A stretch of DNA of 64,000 nt from JALYUM01 sp036688685 (GTDB lineage Bacteria > Pseudomonadota > Gammaproteobacteria > Burkholderiales > Burkholderiaceae_D): NCBI RefSeq assembly GCF_036688685.1, contig NZ_JAQQPS010000001.1:186001-250000 (forward strand), read 5' to 3'. The translations under genes and the position numbers were made by a program. Shown here one piece after another: positions 52,319 through 64,000 of the stretch (position 1 is the stretch's first letter; the number at the start of each line of letters is the position of its first letter). A model generated the notes under the pieces. That model was not told where the DNA came from. It did no database searches and saw only the letters and a program-made list of their open reading frames with translations.

Positions 52319-54354
52319 TGGCATGTTTCCCGAATCGCCTGGCGATGGCGACCCTGGTGGCAGCCGCGCTGTCCGGCTGCGCCGGCTCGGCCGCCTACCG
52401 CGAAGGCACCGACCTGCTGTCGAAAAACGAGGTCGAACAAAGCCTGCTGAAATTCCAGCAGGCGGTCAATGAAGCGCCGGGCAATGCCGCCTACAAGGCC
52501 GCTTACCTGAACACGCGCGACAACAATGCCAACCGCCTGCTGTTGCAGGCCGACCGCGAGCTGGCCGACGGCAAGCCGGCAGCAGCGCAGCAAAACTTCA
52601 TCCGTGTTCTCACCATCGACCCGGGCAACGAACGCGCCCGCTTCGGCATGCGCGCCATCGACGCCGACCGGCGCCAGGCTTCGCTGCTGGCCGAAGCTGC
52701 GGCCGCCACCGACAGGAAGGATTACGACACGGCCAAGGCGCGCCTGAACGCCATCCTGCTCGAGCGCCCGGGCCACGAAGATGCACGCCTGCTGCTCAAT
52801 CAGGTCAACGAGATCAGCGCGCCGCCGACTGCTGAAACAGCGCTGACGGCGGCCTTCCGCACGCCGATCAGCCTGGAATTTCGCGACGCGCCCCTCAAGC
52901 AGATTTTTGAAGTCATCGCGCGCCATTCGGGTCTGAACTTCGTGTTCGACAAAGACGTCAAATCGGACCAGCGCACCTCGATCTTCCTGAAAAACACGAC
53001 GGTCGAATCGGCGATCTATTTTCTGCTGGTGACCAACCAGCTCGAGCGCCAGGTCATGGACGGCAACACCGTGCTGATCTACCCGAACGTGGCCGCCAAG
53101 CTGAAGGAATACCAGGAGATGTCGGTGAAAACCTTCTTCCTGGCCAATGCCGACGCCAAGGCCATCGGTAACACGCTCAAAACCATCCTCAAGACGCGTG
53201 ACGTGGTCGTCGATGAAAAGCTGAACCTGGTGATCGTGCGCGACAGCCCGGAAGCGATCAAGCTGGCCGCCCAACTGATCGCCGTGCAGGATGTGCCGGA
53301 AGCGGAAGTGATGCTCGACGTCGAAGTGCTGGAAATCACCCGCACGCGCGCGATGGACCTGGGCATCGCCTGGCCGACCACGCTGTCGTTCACGCCGCTC
53401 GCCAACGCGACTGGTGCGTTGACCATCAACCAAATCAGGGGCCTCAATGCCGACAGCATCGGCGTGGGCGGTGTCGCTGCCAGCATCACGGCCAACAAGG
53501 TCGACGGCGACACAAATACCCTCGCGCACCCGCGCATCCGCGTGCGCAACAAGGAAAAAGCCAAGGTCGTCATCGGTGACAAGGTGCCGAACATCACGTC
53601 CACGATTTCGTCCGGCGTGGGCGGGTTTTCCACCGAGTCGATCAACTATCTCGACGTCGGCCTGACGCTCAATGTCGAACCCACCATCTCGCTCAACAAT
53701 GAAGTGGCGATCCGGATTTCGATGGAGGTATCGAACCTGATCGATACCATCACCAGCAAGAACGGCACCGTGGCCTACCGCATCGGCACGCGTTCGGCGT
53801 CGACGCTGCTGCAATTGAAAGATGGCGAGAACCAGGTGCTGGCCGGCCTGATCAACAACGAAGAGCGCGCCTCCGGGAGCAAGATTCCTGGCCTGGGTGA
53901 ATTGCCGATCATCGGTCGCCTGTTCGGCGCCGGCCGCAACCAGAACGACCGTACCGAGATCGTGTTGTCGATCACGCCGCACCTGATCCGCAATGTGCAG
54001 CGGCCCCAGGCGGGGGCGTCCGAATTCAGCGCCGGCACCGAGGCGAGCTTCCGGCGCCGGCCCGACCTGAGCGCGCGCCCGAACGCCGTGCTGCCAGGCG
54101 GGGGCACGTCGCCCGGCGGCGCGGTTGGCCAGACCGGCTCGGTCGGTCCGGCGCGGCCCTACCAGGCGCCCGCCGTCGTGGGCCGCCCGGTGGCAGTGAC
54201 GCCGGCCGTTGTGGTCAACCCGGCCCCGGCGCCGACGCCGCTGCCGGTGCTCCCAAGCAATCCGGTTACGCCGCCGGCCCAGCAGCCGCAGCCGCAAATC
54301 ATCACCATCCCGGCACCCGTGACGACGCCTGCCACCGTCCCGCCGACACCGTAA
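52318..54354 (+). CDS. Secretin (GspD/MshL-type) lipoprotein with N-terminal TPR-like region
   Basis: 678 aa. The signal peptide has lipobox LSGC (Cys about 21). Residues about 25-165 are TPR-like helical repeats (EGTDLLSKNEVEQSLLKF, FIRVLTIDPGNERA). N0/STN-type (LEFRDAPLKQIFEVIARHSGLNF) and N1 modules follow (about 178-310). The secretin core (about 335-560) has VPEAEVMLDVEVLEITR, VKVVIGDKVP-like and VAIRISMEVSNL segments. It ends with the LAGLINNEERASGSKIPGLGELPIIG signature in two parts. The C-terminal 100 residues are Pro/Ala-rich. It forms the outer-membrane gate of the apparatus. Confidence 0.92.
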   Translation: MACFPNRLAMATLVAAALSGCAGSAAYREGTDLLSKNEVEQSLLKFQQAVNEAPGNAAYKAAYLNTRDNNANRLLLQADRELADGKPAAAQQNFIRVLTIDPGNERARFGMRAIDADRRQASLLAEAAAATDRKDYDTAKARLNAILLERPGHEDARLLLNQVNEISAPPTAETALTAAFRTPISLEFRDAPLKQIFEVIARHSGLNFVFDKDVKSDQRTSIFLKNTTVESAIYFLLVTNQLERQVMDGNTVLIYPNVAAKLKEYQEMSVKTFFLANADAKAIGNTLKTILKTRDVVVDEKLNLVIVRDSPEAIKLAAQLIAVQDVPEAEVMLDVEVLEITRTRAMDLGIAWPTTLSFTPLANATGALTINQIRGLNADSIGVGGVAASITANKVDGDTNTLAHPRIRVRNKEKAKVVIGDKVPNITSTISSGVGGFSTESINYLDVGLTLNVEPTISLNNEVAIRISMEVSNLIDTITSKNGTVAYRIGTRSASTLLQLKDGENQVLAGLINNEERASGSKIPGLGELPIIGRLFGAGRNQNDRTEIVLSITPHLIRNVQRPQAGASEFSAGTEASFRRRPDLSARPNAVLPGGGTSPGGAVGQTGSVGPARPYQAPAVVGRPVAVTPAVVVNPAPAPTPLPVLPSNPVTPPAQQPQPQIITIPAPVTTPATVPPTP

Positions 54355-54817
54355 TGAAAGCGCGCGGCTTCACGCTGATCGAGTTGCTCGTTACCCTGGC
54401 GATCCTGGCCTTGCTGGGGACGCTGGTGGTGCCGGTGTTCGAGGTGACGCAGCAGCGCCGCCACGAGCAGGAGCTGCGCCGTTCGCTGCGTGAAATCCGC
54501 ACGGCGATCGACGCCTACAAAAAGGCCAGCGACGAAGGCCGCATCGCCAAAACATTGGGCGCCACGGGTTACCCGCCGAAGCTGGAATTGCTGGCCGACG
54601 GCGTGGTCGATGCGCGCAGCCCAAAGAAAGCCAAGATTTTTTTCCTGCGCCGTTTGCCGCGCGATCCGTTCAACAACAGCGCCGACCTCGACGACGCCAA
54701 AACCTGGGGCAAGCGCAGTTACGCCAGCGAAGCGAACGAACCGCGCGAAGGCGACGATGTCTATGATGTGTACACCACGTCCCCTAAAATCGGCCTGAAC
54801 GGCATTCCCTACAGCAA

Positions 54818-54824
<7 letters not shown>
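54354..54824 (+). CDS. Prepilin-type pseudopilin
   Basis: 156 aa; ATG overlaps the secretin TAA. Very short leader (MKARG) then FTLIELLVTLAILALLGTLV with Glu+5, the class III prepilin signal. The globular part is GspG-like (KIFFLRRLPRDPFNN, TWGKRSYASEANEPREG) with an acidic loop EGDDVYDV. Subunit of the pseudopilus; minor or second major type cannot be decided. Confidence 0.87.
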
Positions 54825-55195
<371 letters not shown>

Positions 55196-55197
55196 CC

Positions 55198-55842
55198 ATG
55201 CGGCGCCAACAGGGCTTTACGTATCTCAGCCTGGTGATCCTGCTGGCCATCATGGGCCTGGTGGGCGCTGCGGCCCTGAAAGTCGAGTCCTTGCTGGCGC
55301 GCGCCGCCGCCGAACAGGAGTTGCTGGAGATCGGCGCCGCGTTCAGCGCCGCGCTCGACAGTTACGCCGCCGCCACGCCGCAGGGCAAGCCGACCCAGCC
55401 GCCGACCCTGCAGGATTTATTGAAGGACAACCGCTTTCCCACCATCCGGCGCCACCTGCGCAAGATCTTCGTCGACCCGATTTCGGGCAAGGCGGAGTGG
55501 GGCATCACGTATCTGGGTGACAAGACCGGCGTGATCGGCGTCTACAGCCTGGCGCAGGCGCAGCCCTTGAAGCTGGCCAATTTCGACCAGCGTTTCCAGA
55601 ATTTCGAAAACAAGACCCATTACGCCGACTGGAAATTCACCGCCAACGGCCAGGGTGCGCTCGAGCGCGCCAGCGACATGACCGGCAAGCCGCCACTGAC
55701 GCTGCCGGTCACGGCGCCGCCCGCGCCGCCCGCGCCGCCGCCGGTCCCGGAACCACCGGCGCCACCTGCCGCGGAGCCGGAACCGGTCGAACCGCCGGCC
55801 GAGCCGGAAGAGCCGGCGCCGGAGCAGGGCCGCGAAGGCTGA
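55198..55842 (+). CDS. Prepilin-type pseudopilin with long Pro/Glu-rich C-terminal tail
   Basis: 214 aa, 2 bp after the previous gene. Leader MRRQQG then FTYLSLVILLAIMGLVGAA. Position +5 after the Gly is Ser rather than Glu, which is unusual and typical only of some minor pseudopilins (GspK-like). A globular part (IRRHLRKIFVDPISGKAEWG) is followed by about 45 residues made of Pro, Glu and Ala. It ends the operon, one base before the convergent murJ stop. Confidence 0.82.
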   Translation: MRRQQGFTYLSLVILLAIMGLVGAAALKVESLLARAAAEQELLEIGAAFSAALDSYAAATPQGKPTQPPTLQDLLKDNRFPTIRRHLRKIFVDPISGKAEWGITYLGDKTGVIGVYSLAQAQPLKLANFDQRFQNFENKTHYADWKFTANGQGALERASDMTGKPPLTLPVTAPPAPPAPPPVPEPPAPPAAEPEPVEPPAEPEEPAPEQGREG

Positions 55843-57387
55843 TCAGCGTGCGCTGCGTTTGAAGTGTTTGAAGCGAAAGCCGAGCGCAAACAGCACCGCG
55901 AAATACGCCACCGCAGCCGCACCGATGATGCCGAACAGGGTACCAGCGCGCAAGAACGGCGTGACACGCAGCGCGGGCCAGTCGAACTGGTTCTGGGCCA
56001 ACCACGCCACCGCGCCGAGTGCGCACGAGGCCATGACCAGTTTCACGAAGAACAGTGCCCAACCCGGCTGCGCGCGATAGATGCCGCGCTTGCGCAGACC
56101 GATGAACAGCAGCAGAGCATTCAGGCAGGCGCCCACGCCAATCGACAGCGCCAGGCCGGTCACGCCCAGCAGCGGCACAAAGACGAGATTGAGCAACTGG
56201 GTGGCGACGATCACGCCGGTGGCGATGCGCACCGGTGTACGCACGTTCTGTGTCGCATAAAACGCCGGCGCCAGCGTCTTGACCAGGATGATGCCGAGCA
56301 GGCCGGCGGCGTAGGCGGTCAGCGGAAGGCTGGAGGCGTGCACTGCCGCGGCGGTGAATTTGCCGTAGTTGAACAGGGTGGCGATGAGTGGCTCGGCCAG
56401 CACCGCCATGCCGACCGCGGCCGGCATGGCCAGTAAAAATGTCAGGCGCAGGCCCCAGTCCAGCAGGGACGAGTATTCGGTGGCGTCGCCCTCGGCATTC
56501 GCCTTGGACAGGCTGGGCAGCAGCACCGTACCCAGCGCCACGCCGAGTAAACCGATCGGGAACTCCATCAGGCGGTCGGCATATTGCAGCGCCGATACGC
56601 TGCCGGCAGCCAGGCTGGCGGCGATGCTGGTATTGATTAACAGGCTGATCTGCGCCGCCGCGACCGCGAACACGGCCGGGCCCATGCGCGCCAGCATGCG
56701 CCGCACCCCGGCGTCGTGCAGGCCGGAGAGGGGATTGAAGGAGAGCTTCGGCAGCATGCCGATTTTGACCAGCGCCGGCACCTGGATCGCCACTTGCAGA
56801 ATGCCGCCGACGCAGACGCCCACCACCATCGCATACACGGGCTGGGCAAAATATTTTACGAGGAACAGTGCCGCCAGGATTTGCGAGACATTCAGCAGCA
56901 CCGGTGCGAAGGCGGGAATCTTGAATTCACGCCAGGTATTGAGGATGCCGCCGGCCAGCGCCGCCATCGACATGCAAATGATGTATGGGAACATGATACG
57001 GGTCATCAGGACCGCATCGTCGAATGCTTCCGGCGCCAGGCCGCTGGCAATCAAGGCTAGCAAACCGGCGCTGCCGAGGATGCCGGCGATGGTCACCAGC
57101 AAGGTGGCCCAGACCAGCGAATTGGCGACATGGTCGACCAGGCTCTTGGTGGCCTGGTCGCCGTGCTGGGTTTTGTATTCGGCCAGAATCGGGACAAACG
57201 CTTGTGAGAACGCCCCTTCGGCAAACAGGCGGCGCAGCAGGTTGGGGATGCGGTAGGCGATGATGAAGGCATCGGTGTAGGCGGAGGCACCAAAGGCGCG
57301 CGCGAACAGGCTCTCGCGCAGCAGGCCGGTGATACGGGACAGCATGGTCATGCTGGAGATTGCTGCGACGGTTTTAAGCAGGTTCAT
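55843..57387 (-). CDS. murJ: Lipid II flippase MurJ (MviN)
   Basis: 514 aa with about 14 helices. Family motifs: MTMLSRITGLLRESLFARAFG, AYTDAFIIAYRIPNLLRRLFAEGAFSQAF in sequence with conserved Arg residues of the central cavity, and YADRLMEFPIGLLGVALGTVLLP. It flips lipid II across the inner membrane for peptidoglycan synthesis. It is divergent from rpsT across a 352-bp gap, an order common in Burkholderiales. Confidence 0.96.
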   Translation of the reverse strand: MNLLKTVAAISSMTMLSRITGLLRESLFARAFGASAYTDAFIIAYRIPNLLRRLFAEGAFSQAFVPILAEYKTQHGDQATKSLVDHVANSLVWATLLVTIAGILGSAGLLALIASGLAPEAFDDAVLMTRIMFPYIICMSMAALAGGILNTWREFKIPAFAPVLLNVSQILAALFLVKYFAQPVYAMVVGVCVGGILQVAIQVPALVKIGMLPKLSFNPLSGLHDAGVRRMLARMGPAVFAVAAAQISLLINTSIAASLAAGSVSALQYADRLMEFPIGLLGVALGTVLLPSLSKANAEGDATEYSSLLDWGLRLTFLLAMPAAVGMAVLAEPLIATLFNYGKFTAAAVHASSLPLTAYAAGLLGIILVKTLAPAFYATQNVRTPVRIATGVIVATQLLNLVFVPLLGVTGLALSIGVGACLNALLLFIGLRKRGIYRAQPGWALFFVKLVMASCALGAVAWLAQNQFDWPALRVTPFLRAGTLFGIIGAAAVAYFAVLFALGFRFKHFKRSAR

Positions 57388-57466
57388 GGGGCCGAATTAT
57401 AGCGTGGCAAGCAAGTCAACAATAAGCGCATCGGCGGCCGTTTCGTTCACAGCCAACCTTCGAACC

Positions 57467-57513
57467 GTCATACCGGCGCAGGCCGGTACCCATGGTGAGC
57501 GTCTGGCATGGGT
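57467..57513. repeat. REP-like palindromic unit
   Basis: TACCGGC (57471-57477) pairs with GCCGGTA (57482-57488) around GCAG. It is followed by CCCATG...CATGGG (57489-57494 with 57508-57513). The form (GTCATACCGGC-GCAG-GCCGGTACCCATG) resembles widespread proteobacterial extragenic repeats. Confidence 0.6.
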
Positions 57514-57565
57514 GGCCGTGTCGATACTGCGAACGCAGCATGGAAACCTCGCTTTGAATTTTGAA

Positions 57566-57594
57566 TTGCCGGATACGCATTCCTCCGCTATAAT
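57566..57594 (+). promoter_or_regulatory. Sigma-70 promoter for rpsT
   Basis: -35 TTGCCG (57566-57571), 17-bp spacer, perfect -10 TATAAT (57589-57594). Transcription would start about 135 bp before the rpsT ATG. Confidence 0.75.
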
Positions 57595-57739
57595 CCTGGG
57601 CTGTACAGAATTCTGTTACGCAGACACTAATGTTTGGCAAGCACTGGTTTGACAGCAAGCTTATTTCGGAAAAATGAATGAGCGTGTTTGACGAACATGA
57701 ATGTTTGCAAACGCAACTTGACCCGAACTAGGAAATTCC

Positions 57740-58006
57740 ATGGCAAATACCGCACAAGCGCGCAAACGCGCTCGTCAAGCAGTTAAGCAAAACGCACAAA
57801 ATTCGTCGCAGCGTTCCACCTTGCGTACCGCCATCAAGGCTGTCCGTAAAGCGATCCAGGCTGGCGACAAAGCAGCTGCTACCGCAATCTTCCAGACTTC
57901 GGTCTCGAAAATCGACAGCATCGCTGACAAGAAAATCATCCACAAGAACAAAGCTGCACGTCACAAGAGCCGCCTGGCCGCTGCCCTGAAGGCACTGTCG
58001 GCTTAA
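57740..58006 (+). CDS. rpsT: 30S ribosomal protein S20
   Basis: 88 aa, Lys/Arg/Ala-rich and helical: [35 protein letters not shown] and [17 protein letters not shown] are the S20 signature. It binds 16S rRNA in the 30S body. The leader is preceded by a good sigma-70 promoter, and a terminator follows. Confidence 0.97.
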   Translation: MANTAQARKRARQAVKQNAQNSSQRSTLRTAIKAVRKAIQAGDKAAATAIFQTSVSKIDSIADKKIIHKNKAARHKSRLAAALKALSA

Positions 58007-58056
58007 TTGACGATCGTGCGCGCGACCCAGGTCGCGCAGGCAGAGTTAGTGCTTGG

Positions 58057-58092
58057 AAAAACCCGCCCGATCATCGATCCGGCGGGTTTTTT
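58057..58092 (+). terminator. Rho-independent terminator after rpsT
   Basis: Stem ACCCGCC (58061-58067)/GGCGGGT (58081-58087), extended by A-T pairs, with a run of six T at 58087-58092. Confidence 0.88.
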
Positions 58093-58200
58093 CGCTTCCC
58101 GTACCGATTCGTTTCGCCCAGCATGGGATAATGTGTAACAGAACGAATTTTCGAGTTTCAGACCTTGCGACAATGTTCGCAAACACCGAGGAAAACGCGC

Positions 58201-60432
<2,232 letters not shown>

Positions 60433-60450
60433 CCCGCACCTGCTTGATCA

Positions 60451-60487
60451 AAACCCGCCTGGCCTGACGGTCTGGCGGGTTTTTTTA
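60451..60487 (+). terminator. Rho-independent terminator between icd and the rluE-like gene
   Basis: AAACCCGCC (60451-60459) pairs with GGCGGGTTT (60474-60482), followed by T-rich sequence. The A-run on the left arm makes it potentially bidirectional for the convergent pseudouridine synthase gene. Confidence 0.85.
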
Positions 60488-61042
60488 TTTCTTGATCAAT
60501 CCAGCCGACACCTGCACGAACTCGCCCGGCATCAATGGGTGCGTCGCCAGAGAAAATGGCCCGATGCTGCTGCGCACCAGGCGCAGCGTGGGCAGGCCGA
60601 CGGCGGCCGTCATCCGGCGTACTTGCCGGTTCTTTCCTTCTTCCAGCGTGATGGCGATCCAGCTGGTTGGCTTGTCGGCGCGCGCGCGGATCGGCGGGTT
60701 GCGTGGCCATAGCCAGTCCGGCGCGGCGATCTGCACGGCACGGCATGGTTTCGTGATGAAGTCGCCGAGGTCAAGCGGGGCTTGCAAGCGCGTGAGCGCC
60801 GCGGCGTCGGGCACGCCATCGACCTGCACCAAATAGGTTTTCGCTTCCTTGTGATCAGGGTGGGCAATCTTGTGCTGCAGGCCACCATCGTCGGTAAGCA
60901 GCATCAGGCCTTCGCTATCGGCGTCGAGCCGACCGGCAGGATAGACGCCGGGAATGGTCACATAATCGGCCAGCGATTCACGACCTTCCTGCGGGGAAAA
61001 CTGGCAGAGCACCTGGAAAGGTTTATTGAAAAGAATGAGCAT
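60485..61042 (-). CDS. RluE/RsuA-family rRNA large-subunit pseudouridine synthase
   Basis: 185 aa from MLILFNKPFQVLCQF; a longer in-frame start would add a non-conserved stretch. Catalytic motif GRLDADSEGLMLLTDDG with Asp, plus HKEAKTYLVQV and EEGKNRQVRRMTAAVGLPTLRLVR in blocks. There is no N-terminal S4 domain, as in RluE, which modifies 23S rRNA U2457 in E. coli. Transcribed toward the monomeric icd and divergent from the dimeric icd. Confidence 0.9.
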   Translation of the reverse strand: MLILFNKPFQVLCQFSPQEGRESLADYVTIPGVYPAGRLDADSEGLMLLTDDGGLQHKIAHPDHKEAKTYLVQVDGVPDAAALTRLQAPLDLGDFITKPCRAVQIAAPDWLWPRNPPIRARADKPTSWIAITLEEGKNRQVRRMTAAVGLPTLRLVRSSIGPFSLATHPLMPGEFVQVSAGLIKK

Positions 61043-61125
61043 AGACGCAACTTGTAATGTAGTCGGGCATAATAGTTCATCTGCAAAGCAGAGCATGACT
61101 TATACCGATTAATAAAGAGAGCGCG

Positions 61126-62379
<1,254 letters not shown>

Positions 62380-62394
62380 ATCAGACGGACGAAA

Positions 62395-62422
62395 AAAAAC
62401 CCTGCCGCAGCAAGGGTTTTTT
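62395..62422. terminator. Bidirectional terminator between icd and the cold-shock gene
   Basis: AAACCCT (62397-62403) and AGGGTTT (62413-62419) enclose a 9-nt loop, with an A-run before and a T-run after. It can serve both convergent genes. Confidence 0.8.
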
Positions 62423-62442
62423 GCTTGCGATCCGGGGAGGAA

Positions 62443-62646
62443 TCAACCGCCCTGGATGTTCGATGCTTGCTTGCCTTTAGGACCTTGGGTGACTTCGAAC
62501 GTCACTTTTTGACCTTCTTTGAGGGTCTTAAAACCGTTCATGTTGATTGCGGAAAAGTGCGCAAACAAATCTTCGCCGCCATCGTCTGGGGTGATGAAGC
62601 CAAAGCCTTTGGAATCATTGAACCACTTAACAGTACCTGTTGCCAT
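62443..62646 (-). CDS. Cold-shock domain protein (CspA family)
   Basis: 67 aa from [20 protein letters not shown]; longer in-frame codons are not conserved. RNP1 (KGFGFI) and RNP2 (DLFAHFSAI, here LFAHF) are intact. It is a single-domain nucleic-acid-binding protein acting as RNA chaperone. The long AT-rich 5' region between it and clpS probably contains an extended leader typical of cold-shock genes. Confidence 0.95.
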   Translation of the reverse strand: MATGTVKWFNDSKGFGFITPDDGGEDLFAHFSAINMNGFKTLKEGQKVTFEVTQGPKGKQASNIQGG

Positions 62647-62968
62647 AAAAAGAACTTTCAAATTAAATTCGAATCACACGAGCCATAAAGGCAAAGAAGC
62701 TTCCTGCCCTCTCAGCCTGCTCACTTCTTTATCAACAAGTACAAAAATACAAGTCGATTAGCCATTGTTGGTCTGAAAAGCAACGAAAGTCAAGCGCTTT
62801 TCAAATGCTGTTGCCGAATCATCCACAGCAGGGCAAAAACGACGCACTTGTTTTTCGCAATCGGAACGCCATCTGCGCTTGACTACGAAAAAGCGTAAGA
62901 TGGAACCATATCGAACTGGCCTGATGTTTACGTAGGGCATCAGCAAATGAAAGCACTAGAATAGACGT
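62647..62968. other. Divergent intergenic region of the cold-shock gene and clpS
   Basis: This 322-bp A+T-richer gap should hold the cold-shock gene leader and both promoters. On the minus strand, TTGACT (62789-62794) and AACAAT (62764-62769), 19 bp apart, are a possible cold-shock promoter. For clpS, TTGACT at 62879-62884 is a possible -35, but no good -10 lies at the right spacing. Short open frames here show no coding character. Confidence 0.45.
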
Positions 62969-63271
62969 ATGGCAACTAAGCACGATACTGAAGAACTGCT
63001 GGAGCGGCAGGTAGTCAAGCCGCCGCCGCTGTACCAGGTGGCGCTGCTCAACGACGACTACACACCAATGGAATTTGTGGTGGCGGTGATCCAGGAGTAT
63101 TTTAATAAGGATCGCGAGACGGCAACGCAGATCATGTTGTCGGTTCATCGCCACGGGAAAGGTGTGTGCGGCGTGTTTTCCAAAGATATAGCGTGTACCA
63201 AAGTGGAGTTTGTCTTAACGCATGCGCGCAAGGCGGGGCATCCCCTGCAGTGCGTGATGGAGGAAGTATGA
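62969..63271 (+). CDS. clpS: ATP-dependent Clp protease adaptor ClpS
   Basis: 100 aa. Typical flexible N-terminus followed by [38 protein letters not shown] in blocks, and [10 protein letters not shown]. The residues of the N-degron pocket (NDD-x-T-P-M and the VHRHGKG motif) are conserved. It delivers N-end-rule substrates to ClpAP. The stop overlaps the clpA ATG. Confidence 0.97.
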   Translation: MATKHDTEELLERQVVKPPPLYQVALLNDDYTPMEFVVAVIQEYFNKDRETATQIMLSVHRHGKGVCGVFSKDIACTKVEFVLTHARKAGHPLQCVMEEV

Positions 63272-64000
63272 TTGCGCAGGAATTAGAAGTCTCTTTACAC
63301 ATGGCCTTCGTGGAAGCCCGCCAGGCACGGCATGAGTTCATTACCGTTGAACATTTGCTGCTCGCCTTGCTGGACAACCCATCGGCCGCTGAAGTCCTGC
63401 GTGCATGCGCGGTCAATATTGACGACTTGCGCAAGACTTTAACCAATTTTATCGGGGACAACACACCGACGGTGCCTGGCACCGGCGAAGTGGACACCCA
63501 ACCGACACTCGGCTTTCAGCGCGTGATTCAACGCGCCATCATGCACGTGCAGTCCGCCTCGAATGGCAAGAAGGAAGTCACCGGCGCAAATGTGCTGGTC
63601 GCGATCTTCGGCGAGAAGGATTCGCACGCGGTCTACTACCTGCATCAGCAGGGCGTGACCCGCCTGGACGTGGTGAATTTCATTTCGCACGGCGTGCGCA
63701 AGGACCAGCAGGTCGATGCCCAGAAGGCATCGGAAGGCGTGGAAGAGCCGCAAGTCGAAGGGCAGGCCAAGGAAAGCCCGCTCGACCAGTTCACGCTCAA
63801 CCTGAACAAGGCAGCTGCCGAAGGCAAGATCGATCCACTGATCGGTCGTGAAGAAGAGGTCGACCGTGTCATCCAGATCCTGTGCCGCCGCCGCAAGAAC
63901 AACCCGCTGCTCGTCGGTGAAGCCGGCGTGGGTAAGACCGCCATCGCCGAAGGTCTGGCATGGCGCATCGTCCAGGAAGATGTCCCGGAAATCCTGCAGA
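63268..64000 (+). CDS. clpA: ATP-dependent Clp protease ATP-binding subunit ClpA (3' end outside window)
   Basis: The first 244 residues are visible. The Clp N-terminal domain ([35 protein letters not shown]) spans about 1-145. The first AAA+ domain begins [21 protein letters not shown] with Walker [10 protein letters not shown] (about residues 217-225). It unfolds substrates for ClpP. ATGA overlap with clpS indicates an operon. The gene is cut by the window end. Confidence 0.96.
   Translation, partial: MIAQELEVSLHMAFVEARQARHEFITVEHLLLALLDNPSAAEVLRACAVNIDDLRKTLTNFIGDNTPTVPGTGEVDTQPTLGFQRVIQRAIMHVQSASNGKKEVTGANVLVAIFGEKDSHAVYYLHQQGVTRLDVVNFISHGVRKDQQVDAQKASEGVEEPQVEGQAKESPLDQFTLNLNKAAAEGKIDPLIGREEEVDRVIQILCRRRKNNPLLVGEAGVGKTAIAEGLAWRIVQEDVPEILQ

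Larger units (their letters stand above)
57388..57739. other. Intergenic region between murJ and rpsT
   Basis: This 352-bp gap holds a palindromic REP-like unit and the rpsT promoter. A plus-strand open frame of about 107 codons crossing it (57329-57652) overlaps the murJ start antisense and lacks coding features. The bases after the promoter would form a leader of about 135 nt before rpsT. Confidence 0.6.

Noticed and set aside
57329..57652. A 107-codon open frame across the murJ-rpsT gap
   Set aside because: It runs antisense to the murJ start, then through a palindromic repeat and the rpsT promoter.
62425..62761. Plus-strand open frames over the cold-shock gene
   Set aside because: They are antisense to a conserved cold-shock protein and its leader.

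Overview
The window is high-GC DNA from a betaproteobacterium, most likely Burkholderiales, family Oxalobacteraceae (Massilia/Duganella/Janthinobacterium-like). This is an inference from gene families: an exosortase-B (XrtB/Eps) exopolysaccharide locus, PEP-CTERM proteins, murJ next to rpsT, and adjacent monomeric and dimeric NADP-isocitrate dehydrogenases. I ran no database search.

Layout. 1-2.8 kb: the 3' part of a hybrid histidine kinase (HisKA-HATPase-REC-HPt) and an overlapping CheY-like response regulator. 2.8-4.9 kb: a benzoate/2-aminobenzoate-CoA ligase-type enzyme and a MarR regulator. 4.9-7.1 kb: tRNA-Arg(CCU) on the minus strand and the ABC-F ATPase Uup. 7.1-35.5 kb: a plus-strand exopolysaccharide locus with many 4-base ATGA overlaps. 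It holds a CPBP/CAAX-type protease, EpsL barrel, EpsB initiating phosphotransferase, GDP-fucose synthase, EpsD, EpsE, EpsF, EpsG, XrtB and EpsI. These are followed by a polymerase, a flippase, glycosyltransferases, a CapK-like/glycosyltransferase fusion, two heparinase II/III-like proteins, WecB, a WecG/TagA/CpsF transferase, GalE, an NDP-sugar pyrophosphorylase and ManC.

35.5-42 kb: a 396-bp structured intergenic region, a secreted ExeM/NucH-type nuclease, a PEP-CTERM protein, an aberrant PhoB-like regulator, the LuxR-type regulator EpsA and two small exported proteins. 42.1-46 kb (minus strand): a large secreted subtilase and a second PEP-CTERM protein. 46.5-55.8 kb: a compact secretion/pilus-like operon (GspG, GspF, GspE, PilM/N/O/P-like proteins, a lipoprotein secretin and three more pseudopilins). 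55.8-64 kb: housekeeping genes murJ, rpsT, two icd genes, an rluE-like gene, a cold-shock protein, clpS and the start of clpA.

How the genes fit together. EpsB and the glycosyltransferases would build a lipid-linked repeat unit. The flippase and polymerase, with EpsE, EpsF and EpsG, would export and polymerise it. EpsL and the heparinase-like proteins act outside the inner membrane. XrtB would sort PEP-CTERM proteins, two of which are in the window. EpsA and the atypical PhoB-like protein are candidate regulators.

The most notable points are: an adenylate-forming-domain/glycosyltransferase fusion; an EpsG kinase without the usual P-loop Lys/Arg; a PhoB-like receiver with an internal deletion and Asp-to-Glu at the phospho-site; a hybrid T2SS/T4P operon whose ATPase gene seems to start at ATA; and nested hairpins downstream of manC.
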